Below are positions 44,990 through 53,358 of a stretch of DNA of 64,000 nt, in pieces. Below the pieces are notes generated by a model. The model did no database searches and had not been told where the DNA came from. It saw nothing but the letters and a program-made list of their open reading frames with translations. The stretch is from assembly GCA_964251665.1 (NCBI GenBank), contig CAXUKO010000004.1, positions 350,419 to 414,418 on the forward strand, read 5' to 3'. The position numbers were made by a program, and so were the translations under genes. Position 1 is the stretch's first letter. Each line of letters starts with the position of its first letter. Source of the DNA: JBBQLG01 sp964251665. GTDB taxonomy: Bacteria > Bacteroidota > Bacteroidia > Cytophagales > Spirosomataceae.

Positions 44990-46243
44990 CTATGAACTGA
45001 TTAATTCTTCCCGGAGCAGGTTCAGGACGTATGTTGCCGTAAGCTGAATGTTCTGATCGCGGTACTGCCCGAGTTTTAAAAGTTTGGTGACCGTACGCTG
45101 CGGGGTAGAAACGGCGATCCAGACGGTTCCGACGGGTTTATCGGGTGTGCCGCCATCAGGACCGGCGATACCGGTTGTGGCGATGCCAACGTCGGTGCGT
45201 AAGGCCCTGCGAACACCCTCCGCCATTTGCGTAACGGTTTGCTCACTGACCGCACCGAACTGGTCCAGCGTGGCCGACTCAACGCCCAGCCCACTGATTT
45301 TAACGGCGTTACTATAGCTGACAATACTGCCCTGAAAATACGCCGATGAGCCTGGTACGCTCGTGATGCGGCTCGAGACATAACCGCCCGTACAGCTTTC
45401 GGCAATACCCAGCGTCATCCCTTTTTCTGTCAGCAAGCGGCCCACAACGGTTTCCAACTCGTCGGCATCATAGCCGAACACGTTTTTTTCAATCAGCGGC
45501 AAAACCTTGCCTACCTGCTCGGCCAGTTCGCGGTCGAGTATGGATTCGTCGTCACCAGTGGCCGTTAGCCGCAGTTTTACCTGACCGAAGTGGGGCAAGT
45601 AAGCCAGCCGGATATGGGGGGGGAGGGCGTCTTCCCAGGCTTCGATCCGCTCGGCCAGAAACGACTCGCCAATGCCCACCGTGCGGATGATTTTATGCTT
45701 AATAATCGGGGTCTGAAAATGCTCGCGCAGTTTGGGTAGAATCCGGTTTGTCATGAGGCTCTTCATCTCGAAGGGCACACCCGGCAGTGAGATATACACC
45801 CGATGGTCATGCTCAAACCACATGCCTGGCGCGGTTCCCCAGTCGTTCTGCATATAGACTGCATTAGCGGGCAGATCGGCCTGTCCCCGGTTGAGATCGG
45901 TCATTTCGCGGCCCCGCTTCTCGAAGAAACCAGTCACCAGCGCCAGTGCTGTCTCGTTGCGCACCATGCCGACGCCAAAATACGTACAGAGCGTTTTTTT
46001 GGTGATGTCGTCCTTCGTAGGGCCAAGCCCGCCCGTGATAATGATGACATCAGCGCGGGCATGGGCTTCGTGGAGGCTGGCCAGAATCTCAGCTGCCTGA
46101 TCGCCAACGGAGGTTTTTCGGACAGGCCGAATGCCGATGCTGGTCAGCTCGGTACCGATCCATTGGGTATTGGTATCGGTGATTTGGCCGAACAGAATTT
46201 CGTCGCCGATTGTAATCACTTCGGCACGGATCGCGTTACTCAT
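44990..46243 (-). CDS. cinA: CinA family protein, nicotinamide-nucleotide amidase
   Basis: The 417-residue product has the N-terminal molybdopterin-binding-like domain (EVITIGDEILFGQITDTNTQ; IITGGLGPTKDDITKKTL) and a C-terminal CinA amidohydrolase domain (GIAESCTGGYVSSRITSVPG; TGIAGPDGGTPDKPVGTVWI). The C-terminal domain is known to deamidate nicotinamide mononucleotide in NAD recycling, and the N-terminal one hydrolyses ADP-ribose-like compounds in some members. It leads a minus-strand group including E2 and the nucleotidase. Confidence 0.95.
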   Translation of the reverse strand: MSNAIRAEVITIGDEILFGQITDTNTQWIGTELTSIGIRPVRKTSVGDQAAEILASLHEAHARADVIIITGGLGPTKDDITKKTLCTYFGVGMVRNETALALVTGFFEKRGREMTDLNRGQADLPANAVYMQNDWGTAPGMWFEHDHRVYISLPGVPFEMKSLMTNRILPKLREHFQTPIIKHKIIRTVGIGESFLAERIEAWEDALPPHIRLAYLPHFGQVKLRLTATGDDESILDRELAEQVGKVLPLIEKNVFGYDADELETVVGRLLTEKGMTLGIAESCTGGYVSSRITSVPGSSAYFQGSIVSYSNAVKISGLGVESATLDQFGAVSEQTVTQMAEGVRRALRTDVGIATTGIAGPDGGTPDKPVGTVWIAVSTPQRTVTKLLKLGQYRDQNIQLTATYVLNLLREELISS

Positions 46244-46260
46244 ATAGTAATAAGGTCACG

Positions 46261-46294
46261 AAAATGGGGTTGTGATTAAACTATACCCCATTTT
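46261..46294. promoter_or_regulatory. 10-bp inverted repeat in the divergent cinA promoter region
   Basis: Positions 46261-46270 and 46285-46294 are exact reverse complements with a 14-base spacer, sitting between the divergent starts of cinA (46243) and the DUF4197 gene (46329). The location suggests an operator or a divergent promoter element. A TTTTG about 20 bases from a TATAGTTT reads toward cinA; this is a weak promoter match. Confidence 0.35.
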
Positions 46295-46328
46295 TCTGGT
46301 CAAAAGTACGTAAAAAATCAGGTCTCGA

Positions 46329-47081
46329 ATGAAAAACCAATGGTTGCTGACTGCCCTCGTGGTGGGCCTTTTTGTGAATAGTGCATCGGCGCAGACTGTG
46401 TTTGGAAAACTGCTTGACAAGGTCACCAGACCGGCCTCCGGTACGGCGGGTGGTGCGTCGATTTTTGGGTCAACCCTATCGTCAAGTGATATTGCAGCCG
46501 GTCTGAAAGAAGCCCTGTCTGTTGGTATTGATAAAGGTTCCGCGCAGGCATCGGCTACGAACGGCTACTTCAAGAACCCGCTGATTAAAATTCTGTTTCC
46601 ACCCGAAGCGCAGAAAGTAGAGGCTCAACTGCGGAAACTTGGGTTTAACAAGCAGGTGGATGAATTTGAATTGTCGTTGAACCGGTCGGCGGAGGATGCG
46701 GCTAAAAAGGCCAAGCCTGTCTTTATCAAGGCCATTACGCAGATGACCATACCCGATGCTATTAACATTCTGAGGGGCGACTCAACGGCGGCTACACAGT
46801 ACCTGCGTAAGAGTTCCGGGCAGCAGTTAGTAACGGAGTTTACACCCGTGATCGACAGTACACTGAAGAAAAATAACGCGACGAAATACTACTCTGAACT
46901 GGTTGGGGTTTATAACAAACTTCCTTTTGTGCAGAAAGTGAATCCTGATTTGACCCAGTACGCGACCAATAAAGCTGTCGATGGCCTTTTCGTTCTGGTA
47001 GCGCAGCAGGAAAAAAGCATCCGCGAAAATCCGGCTGCCCGCGTGACCGATCTGCTCAAAAAGGTTTTCTCGAAGCAGTAA
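46329..47081 (+). CDS. DUF4197 family secreted protein
   Basis: The 250-residue product has a signal peptide (about 1-21, ending ASAQ). The remainder matches the DUF4197 pattern: LSSSDIAAGLKEALSVGIDK near the start, YFKNPLIKILFPPEAQKVEA, and VDGLFVLVAQQEKSIRENPA at the C-terminus. The family is widespread in Bacteroidota and Proteobacteria and its role is unknown. It is divergent from cinA and precedes gldC by about 95 bp on the same strand. Confidence 0.88.
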   Translation: MKNQWLLTALVVGLFVNSASAQTVFGKLLDKVTRPASGTAGGASIFGSTLSSSDIAAGLKEALSVGIDKGSAQASATNGYFKNPLIKILFPPEAQKVEAQLRKLGFNKQVDEFELSLNRSAEDAAKKAKPVFIKAITQMTIPDAINILRGDSTAATQYLRKSSGQQLVTEFTPVIDSTLKKNNATKYYSELVGVYNKLPFVQKVNPDLTQYATNKAVDGLFVLVAQQEKSIRENPAARVTDLLKKVFSKQ

Positions 47082-47176
47082 CTCAGGTAGGCACGTCGTT
47101 TTCCGATGCTGCCGCGTGCCCGACTACACTACTTTTTTCCGTAATTTCGGGGCGTAATGCCCCGTTTTTTATTCCG

Positions 47177-47536
47177 ATGAAAAAATCAGACATCCATTTT
47201 TCGGTTGAATTAGACAACCAGAACGTACCCGAAAAAATTTATTGGGACGCTACCGAGAACCCCAACGAAGGCCTGAGTGACACCCGCGCCATTGCCATCG
47301 CACTTTGGGATCATTACCACCGCAGTACCCTCAAAATCGACCTGTGGACCAAGGAAATGGAAGTTGGCGATATGAAACGCTTCCTGATCGAGGTTATGAG
47401 CGGCATTGCCGATACCGCCCTGACGGCCACCAACGACCAGCGGATGTCGGACGAGATCGAAAACCTGTGCCGGACCCTGAGTAAGCGCCTGGAAGAAGAA
47501 CTCCGCAGCGAAAATCAGCGTAACAGCAGCAATTAA
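47177..47536 (+). CDS. gldC: Gliding motility protein GldC
   Basis: The 119-residue product KSDIHFSVELDNQNVPEKIY, IALWDHYHRSTLKIDLWT and DMKRFLIEVMSGIADTALTA is the GldC pattern. GldC is a cytoplasmic protein required for, or helpful to, gliding in Flavobacterium. It has no signal peptide. Other gld genes are not in the window. In many Cytophagales gldC is found alone, so its presence does not by itself establish motility. Confidence 0.93.
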   Translation: MKKSDIHFSVELDNQNVPEKIYWDATENPNEGLSDTRAIAIALWDHYHRSTLKIDLWTKEMEVGDMKRFLIEVMSGIADTALTATNDQRMSDEIENLCRTLSKRLEEELRSENQRNSSN

Positions 47537-47610
47537 GGGCAATCGGGCGTTCGGGCGCTGGCATGATTATGGCTCCGCTCCTGAATGCCCGGTTTCAACC
47601 GACGATCTAC

Positions 47611-48810
47611 ATGAAATATAACCTCACTGCCCTGCTGCTAATGCTTGCGCTGACTGTGGGTGCCGCTCAGGCTCAGAAAGGCATCCAATTCCGAACGGCT
47701 AAAATTGCGGATGTCTTTAAAGCCGCCAAACAGGCGGGCAAGCCTGTATTTGTCGAGATATTTTCGCCCACCTGCCACGTGTGCCAGAGCTTTATGCCCA
47801 CACTGGAAAATCCGCGCGTCGGAGCTTTTTATAATGGGAAATTCGTCAGCACCCGATTAGATATTCAGGATAAAGCAACGCAGGCCTGGCTCGAAAGCCA
47901 TAAACTGTTTGTGCCCTCGCTGCCGTTGTTTCTGTATTTTGACGCCAATCAGTCGCTGATTCACTTTGCCATGAGTAACAATTCGGCCGACGAAGTGATC
48001 CGGCACGGCACAACGGCCCTAAACCCGCAGGCTCGCAGCCAGACCATGAAAGCGCGCTACGATGCCGGGGAACGGGCGTCGAATTTCCTGATTGACTACG
48101 GCATGTTTACCCGCGTAACGCGCGATACAGCCGCTAATATCCGGGTGATGGAAGACTACGCTCGCCAACAACCGGTAAACACGTATGCAGATAATACCAA
48201 CTGGCTGGCCCTGCAAAAGCTGGTCGTCGACATGGACAACCCCATGTTTCAATATATGCTGAGCCATCCATCGGAGTACAAGGCGTATGACCGGGAGCAG
48301 ATGCGGAACGTGGCCGAAAACATCCTCATGTCGTCGCTTTACAGCGGGCGGGGGGCCAAGTACTCTGCCGCTAAAGTTCTTCAGGTCAAACAGCAGCTCA
48401 TTCAGATTGGAATCGATCCTAAAGTGGCTACCAATCGAACGCTGTTACCGGAGGTGAATGCTTACTTTCACCAGAAACAGACCGCCAAAGCAGTCGCCCG
48501 TATGGAGAGTCATGTATCGACTAACCAGTTTACGACACCGGAATACCTGTATATATCCCGCCTTTTTAACCGTCAGAGTAGCGACGCGTCGGACGTGCCA
48601 ACGGTAGTAAAATGGGTAAACAAAGCCCTGACAACGCCGTCAATCACTCCGAAAGAGCAGGCCGATCTATACTTTGAACTTGCTGAAGCGTACCGCCGGG
48701 GAAACAAAGTGGCCGACGCCAATAAAGCTGCCCAAAAATCAATGGAACTGGCCCAGATGGCAAAGCTGGATACCCGTCGGAATGTAGAGCAGATGGGGCG
48801 GTTGAAGTAA
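47611..48810 (+). CDS. Secreted thioredoxin-fold protein
   Basis: The frame is open from 47563, but the ATG at 47611 (MKYNLTALLLMLALTV) starts a clear signal peptide; 399 residues. The thioredoxin domain has PVFVEIFSPTCHVCQSF with Cys 55 and Cys 58 in a CHVC motif, so it may be active. The C-terminal 240 residues are alpha-helical, TPR-like. It is probably periplasmic and could work in disulfide exchange. It follows gldC by 74 bp. It is convergent with the TPR gene, the two separated by a strong hairpin. Confidence 0.88.
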   Translation: MKYNLTALLLMLALTVGAAQAQKGIQFRTAKIADVFKAAKQAGKPVFVEIFSPTCHVCQSFMPTLENPRVGAFYNGKFVSTRLDIQDKATQAWLESHKLFVPSLPLFLYFDANQSLIHFAMSNNSADEVIRHGTTALNPQARSQTMKARYDAGERASNFLIDYGMFTRVTRDTAANIRVMEDYARQQPVNTYADNTNWLALQKLVVDMDNPMFQYMLSHPSEYKAYDREQMRNVAENILMSSLYSGRGAKYSAAKVLQVKQQLIQIGIDPKVATNRTLLPEVNAYFHQKQTAKAVARMESHVSTNQFTTPEYLYISRLFNRQSSDASDVPTVVKWVNKALTTPSITPKEQADLYFELAEAYRRGNKVADANKAAQKSMELAQMAKLDTRRNVEQMGRLK

Positions 48811-48825
48811 GAGGAGAATAGCTTC

Positions 48826-48880
48826 AAAAAGCGGGGGGTTGCGCCGTACCTTCAAGGTACGGCGCAACCCCCCGCTTTTT
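48826..48880. terminator. 27-bp perfect-stem bidirectional terminator
   Basis: Positions 48826-48852 and 48854-48880 are exact reverse complements with a one-base centre (so a loop of about 3-5 bases), A-run on the left and T-run on the right. It lies between convergent genes ending at 48810 and 48904 and should terminate both. Confidence 0.92.
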
Positions 48881-48903
48881 GAGATAAACAGAGTCGAAAT
48901 GTC

Positions 48904-49458
48904 CTACTTGTTCTGGTAGGCGCGTTTACCGAAGGGAGGCTGCTGTAGGATATAGAATGAGTTCTCGTCGCCCAGAAGAACCGCCCGACGCAGGTCGCTT
49001 TCGGCCTGCTGCACCTGATTGAGCTTGACCCGCGCTACGGCCCGCCAGCGATACGCATCGGGTTGCTCGTCTCGGAAGTGCCAGACCGCTTTGTCGAATT
49101 CCCGGAAGGCCTCTGAAATGTGCTCAGTTTCGTAGAGCGCAATACCCCTATCTAAATAACAATCAGCCAGCGTGTTGTCCAGACTGATAGCCTGAGTGAG
49201 GTCATAAATGGCGGAGTAATAATTGCCAAGCATAAGCTGACATTTGCCCCGGTAGGCATAAGCGACCGCCGACTTGGGCTGTTGTCGGACAGTGGTATCG
49301 AAAAAGGTAAAGGCCGCTTCAAAATCCCGGTTTTTCACTAGGGAAAGACCCGAATGGAAACGTTTCATATCTTTTTCGGCGGGTGTTTCGTGATCAACCA
49401 CAAAATAGCGGATGCCCAGATAGACCACGAACAATAGTGATAAGAGTACAACTTCCAT
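48904..49458 (-). CDS. Membrane-anchored TPR protein
   Basis: The 184-residue product has one N-terminal hydrophobic helix (EVVLLSLLFVVYLGIRYFVV) and three to four TPR-type helical pairs (ALRKNRDFEAAFTF-type, AVAYAYRGKCQLMLGNYYSA, YLDRGIALYETEHISEAFRE). It is likely a scaffold attached to the inner membrane with the TPRs in the cytoplasm or periplasm. Partner and function are unknown. Confidence 0.85.
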   Translation of the reverse strand: MEVVLLSLLFVVYLGIRYFVVDHETPAEKDMKRFHSGLSLVKNRDFEAAFTFFDTTVRQQPKSAVAYAYRGKCQLMLGNYYSAIYDLTQAISLDNTLADCYLDRGIALYETEHISEAFREFDKAVWHFRDEQPDAYRWRAVARVKLNQVQQAESDLRRAVLLGDENSFYILQQPPFGKRAYQNK

Positions 49459-49521
49459 AGAACCGGCGTCTTACGAACTCACGAAAATACAAAGACCTCT
49501 CACCTGCTGCAAGCAGGTATA

Positions 49522-49872
49522 TTATTTTAATTCGGTACGCACCGCTTTTGGTAAACTCTTGTAAACCAAGTCGTAGGAGTGATCAATCCACTCGTAGATT
49601 AGGCTGTCGCGAAGACTGCTGTCGGTCATAACGGTGTTCCAGTGTGTTTTATTCAGGTGAAAACCGGGCTTTACTGCGTCAAACGATTCTCGCAGTTCTA
49701 CGGCTTTTTCCGGGTCGCACTTCAGGGCCACTTCCAACGGCTGTTTCTCTATATCGGTCAGCGCAAACATCTTTCCACCAACCTTAAAAACCAGTGTCAC
49801 CGTATTAAAGGGAAATGATTCGGTGACGCCTGGTTTTGTCAGGCAGTAATCGCGTAAATGCTCGATAGTCAT
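49522..49872 (-). CDS. MmcQ/YjbR family protein
   Basis: The true start is the ATG at 49872 (MTIEHLRDYCLTKPGVTESF), 116 residues, since it overlaps the upstream gene's stop in an ATGA; the frame is open further upstream. The protein has the YjbR double-wing fold: VTLVFKVGGKMFALTDIEKQ and HLNKTHWNTVMTD. Family proteins bind DNA or act as small regulators; the function is not established. Confidence 0.9.
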   Translation of the reverse strand: MTIEHLRDYCLTKPGVTESFPFNTVTLVFKVGGKMFALTDIEKQPLEVALKCDPEKAVELRESFDAVKPGFHLNKTHWNTVMTDSSLRDSLIYEWIDHSYDLVYKSLPKAVRTELK

Positions 49873-50057
49873 CGCGTACAGGCCCGGACGATCATCACGG
49901 TAATACAAAACAAAAACATGACGATGGAGATGCGGTTGATGCCGTGCATCATGCGCAGGTTCACACTCGTAGGGTGACTTGGGTCGGGTTTGCGGAACAC
50001 CCGCAGAAAATACCGAAACACTTCACCTAATTTGAAATACTCTGCAATCCGATTCAT
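49869..50057 (-). CDS. Small membrane protein, DUF6728-like
   Basis: The 62-residue product starts MNRIAEYFKLGEVFRYFLRV and ends with one membrane helix (RISIVMFLFCITVMIVRACT). It has the FRKPDPSHPTSVNLRMMHGI pattern conserved in Bacteroidota small proteins, which I believe is the DUF6728 family. Its stop overlaps the start of the MmcQ/YjbR gene by 4 bases, so they are likely cotranslated. It is about 97 bp downstream of ispG on the same strand. Confidence 0.78.
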   Translation of the reverse strand: MNRIAEYFKLGEVFRYFLRVFRKPDPSHPTSVNLRMMHGINRISIVMFLFCITVMIVRACTR

Positions 50058-50153
50058 TAGAATTATTGGTTAACAGAAGCAAAAGCCCCTGTTCAGGGCG
50101 ATTGTTTCAGGATTTTAGGCCGGTAGTCAGGCGTATTGATTACCGAAAATACA

Positions 50154-52187
50154 CTATAGCCGCTCGGCTAATTCGGGTTCCAGCCATCGGCCATCTTCGC
50201 GAATCAATTCAATAAGTTCATCAACCGCCTGATCGGCGTGAACAGACTTTTTGATGACCTGCTGACCCCGATACAGCGCAATTTTATCGCGCCCGATACC
50301 GACGTAGCCATAGTCAGCATCGGCCATTTCGCCGGGACCGTTCACAATACAGCCCATAATGCCGATTTTAACCCCCTTCAGATGGTCGGTGCGTTGTCGG
50401 ATATGGGCCGTCGTTTCCTGCAAATCGAACAGTGTACGCCCGCATGACGGACAGGAAATGTACTCTGTTTTGGTGATGCGCGTCCGGGCTGCCTGCAAAA
50501 TGCCGAAAGCCAGACCGTTCAGTGTTTTCAGCGTGGCCGCCCCACTCGCGTCTGATGGCAGGGTTGGCGGGGACGACAGTAAAATGCCGTCGCCAAGTCC
50601 GTCGATCAGTAGTCCGCCCAGATCGGTAGCCGCATACAGCGGCAGGTCGTCGGTAAGAACCGCATCATACCGGCCCTGCCAGACAATGGGGGCTGTAATT
50701 TCATTAGTCATGCACTCAACCGCCAGCCGACGAAGCTCAGGCATGGCGTGGGCATTGTCGGTATAAGCCAAGATCACCACATTGCGGTCGTGACGGAGCG
50801 TCGAAATAAGGTCGCCGGTCAGGTCCGCCAGTTGAAGCCTTACAAAGTTTAGCCGGATATGCAGGCCACCAGCCCGGAGCCGCGCCATTGCGTACTCCGA
50901 CGCCGATAAAAGCGGATAGGTATTGATAGGGTCGGCGACGGTAAGCCAGACGGCATAGTCCAGCACTTCTTTCAGCCCGTTGGGCATCATGTAGGCTGCT
51001 GGTGTAGCGCCGGTGTAGATATAATCCGCTCCCAGATCGTTCATACGCCATTTATCCGGCAACGGCAGGTAAAAATGCCCGACGGGTTTCAGTGCGTCCA
51101 TGTCCGTAATAGGGGTATGGCTGTAGTCGGCAATCACGCGCGGTACGTTGCTGCCGCCGAAGTTTCCCACCTCATGCGTTACCCGACGCTGGTACTGGAA
51201 CGGGTTGATCGGATAGGTAGTCACAGCCGGAATAGGACTGGATACGGTAGCCCGGTTCGTATAACGGTCGATCAGCGCTTTCGCTACGGGAGCTTCCCGT
51301 TCCGGCTCTTCGGTAAGCGACACGCGGACGGTATCGCCTAAGCCATCTTCGAGCAGGGTGCCAATGCCCAGCGCCGATTTAATACGACCGTCTTCTGCCT
51401 CACCTGCTTCGGTCACGCCGAGGTGCAGCGGGTACGGTTTCAGGCCTTCTTCATCCAGCCGCTGCACCAATAGGCGGTAGGCCTGCACCATCACCTGCGG
51501 GTTGCTGGATTTCATCGACAGCACGGTATTATAATAGTTCTCGTCCTCGCAGATGCGCAGAAACTCCAGTGCCGATTCGACCATCCCAACGGGAGTGTCG
51601 CCGTAACGGCTCAGAATCCGGTCCGAGAGCGAGCCGTGATTCGTGCCGATGCGCATGGCCGTACCGTATTCTTTACAAATCTTCACTAAGGGCAAAAACT
51701 TGTCACGAATGCGTTCCAACTCCGCTTCGTACGAGGCATCGGTGTAGTCGATATGCTCAAAGCGTTTGCGGTCGGCGTAGTTACCGGGATTGATGCGGAC
51801 TTTCTCAACAATCCGGGCGGCCAGTTCGGCGGCATTGGGCGTGAAATGAATGTCGGCAATCAGGGGCGTGGTGTAGCCCCTGGCCCGTAGTTCCTTTCGG
51901 ATGTTCTCCAGATTCTGCGCTTCCTTAACGCTCGGCGCGGTAATACGCACGTACTCGCAGCCCGCTTCGATCATCCGAATCGACTGCTCAACCGAACCCG
52001 CCGTATCCATAGTATCGATGGTGGTCATGGACTGCACCCGAATCGGGTAGTCGGACCCCATTGGTATGTCGCCAATGGTCACGGTGATAGTTTTCCGGCG
52101 GATGTACTCCGTCAGCGAAGGCGTATATAAAGCGGGACGGTGGGGTACCGGCGATTCAGCGGTGGAATGGGTCAGAAAGTCGAGCAT
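50154..52187 (-). CDS. ispG: 4-hydroxy-3-methylbut-2-enyl diphosphate synthase (large-insert form)
   Basis: I chose the ATG at 52187 (MLDFLTHSTAESPVPH), 677 residues; the frame is open 14 codons further. It makes HMBPP from MEcPP in the non-mevalonate isoprenoid pathway. The N-terminal TIM barrel has IPMGSDYPIRVQSMTTIDT and RINPGNYADRKRF; the 4Fe-4S domain at the C-terminus has SCPSCGRTL (Cys 577 and 580, approximately) and IMGCIVNGPGEMADADYGYV (third Cys near 611). Compared with the short enzyme of E. coli (about 370 residues), a large insert lies between the two domains, which is the known Bacteroidota/plant-type form. Confidence 0.94.
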   Translation of the reverse strand: MLDFLTHSTAESPVPHRPALYTPSLTEYIRRKTITVTIGDIPMGSDYPIRVQSMTTIDTMDTAGSVEQSIRMIEAGCEYVRITAPSVKEAQNLENIRKELRARGYTTPLIADIHFTPNAAELAARIVEKVRINPGNYADRKRFEHIDYTDASYEAELERIRDKFLPLVKICKEYGTAMRIGTNHGSLSDRILSRYGDTPVGMVESALEFLRICEDENYYNTVLSMKSSNPQVMVQAYRLLVQRLDEEGLKPYPLHLGVTEAGEAEDGRIKSALGIGTLLEDGLGDTVRVSLTEEPEREAPVAKALIDRYTNRATVSSPIPAVTTYPINPFQYQRRVTHEVGNFGGSNVPRVIADYSHTPITDMDALKPVGHFYLPLPDKWRMNDLGADYIYTGATPAAYMMPNGLKEVLDYAVWLTVADPINTYPLLSASEYAMARLRAGGLHIRLNFVRLQLADLTGDLISTLRHDRNVVILAYTDNAHAMPELRRLAVECMTNEITAPIVWQGRYDAVLTDDLPLYAATDLGGLLIDGLGDGILLSSPPTLPSDASGAATLKTLNGLAFGILQAARTRITKTEYISCPSCGRTLFDLQETTAHIRQRTDHLKGVKIGIMGCIVNGPGEMADADYGYVGIGRDKIALYRGQQVIKKSVHADQAVDELIELIREDGRWLEPELAERL

Positions 52188-52290
52188 ATCGGGTTGGACA
52201 AAGCCGGTTGACGGGGCAAAACTACGCAAAAAAGGCGGCTTGCCGCCGGTTGGTTACCCACAGAAAGAACGTCGGGTTTCGCGGAAATGT

Positions 52291-53358
52291 TCAATGGCGG
52301 GTGCCTTCATCTACCGTTACTATATACGCTTTTCCGCCTTCGCGTTCGATGGCTTCGGCGACGCGTTCCGGGTTTTCAGGAGCGTAAGCGAACATGCAGC
52401 CACCCCCGCCGGAGCCATTGATTTTACCGCCCTGTGCGCCAGCGTTCAGAGCCGCGTTGAGCATCCGGTCAATTTTAGGAGTCGAGATGTGAAGCGCGTC
52501 GCGGAGGATAGCCTGATGGTCGGTGAGGAGTTGACCCAGCCGGATATGGTCCATGACTTCGCTCTGCAAGACCGTGAGTGCTTCACGCAGAATATCCCGG
52601 TTTATGAGTTGACCTTTCAGGAGCTGATACTCCGTTTTGGTAAGAATGTCTTTAAACTCAGCAGCCTGAGTAACCCCGGAATGATGCAAGGAAAAACCGG
52701 GGTTAACGGTGTTAAGTCTACTTAAAATACCAAGTAAGCTGTATTTGGTTCGCCCAAGAATACCTACGGTGTCTTTAGGTTCGCCGGAATCACCCAGCAC
52801 AAACGCACCCAGGGCAGGACGTAACTTCTGCAGGTGAATGACAGGTTGCGATTCCAGGTAGATCACATTGCCAACCGCCGTAGCGTAGTGATCCATCATA
52901 CCGCCGGGTTCACCAAATTCCAGAACTTCGGCCGCGTAAGCCAGTTCAGCCAGTTGCATCGGAGCTAGCGATCGCGGTGTGTCAGCGAGTTGGGTCAGTA
53001 CGTTCAGCCACGTTACCAGCAAGGCCGACGAACTCGATGTGCCGGAATTGATTGGAATGTTACCGTGCACGTCACCCTCGATACCCGCCGAAAATGTGAA
53101 CCCCTCGCGTAGCAACACGTTGATGGCCGACCGGAAATAATCCCGTTCGCGGGGGTAGGGCAGGGGGGTGCCATCGAACGCGAACTGTTCTTCACTGTTC
53201 ACATCGGGTAGATGCAACTGGATTTCCGGATTGGGTGTCCGATGGGCCGTAAGCTGAATCCGCAGCGAAATAGCGGCTGCAATAACGGGGAGGCCCAGAT
53301 AATCCTGATGCTCACCAAAGAGACAGATACGGCCGGGTGTTGAAGCGGTGACAGGCAT
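52291..53358 (-). CDS. galK: Galactokinase-type GHMP kinase
   Basis: The 355-residue product has the galactokinase start PGRICLFGEHQDYLGLPVIA (a GRxNLxGEHxDY-like motif), the ATP-binding GTSSSSALLVT, and the GHMP C-terminal GGKINGSGGGGCMFAYAPEN. It would phosphorylate galactose (or a related sugar) at C1 with ATP in the cytoplasm. Start and stop abut the FucP-type sugar transporter gene upstream without a gap, so sugar uptake and phosphorylation are coupled. Some residues differ from the classical motif (for example CLFGEH), so a related sugar is possible. Confidence 0.87.
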   Translation of the reverse strand: MPVTASTPGRICLFGEHQDYLGLPVIAAAISLRIQLTAHRTPNPEIQLHLPDVNSEEQFAFDGTPLPYPRERDYFRSAINVLLREGFTFSAGIEGDVHGNIPINSGTSSSSALLVTWLNVLTQLADTPRSLAPMQLAELAYAAEVLEFGEPGGMMDHYATAVGNVIYLESQPVIHLQKLRPALGAFVLGDSGEPKDTVGILGRTKYSLLGILSRLNTVNPGFSLHHSGVTQAAEFKDILTKTEYQLLKGQLINRDILREALTVLQSEVMDHIRLGQLLTDHQAILRDALHISTPKIDRMLNAALNAGAQGGKINGSGGGGCMFAYAPENPERVAEAIEREGGKAYIVTVDEGTRH

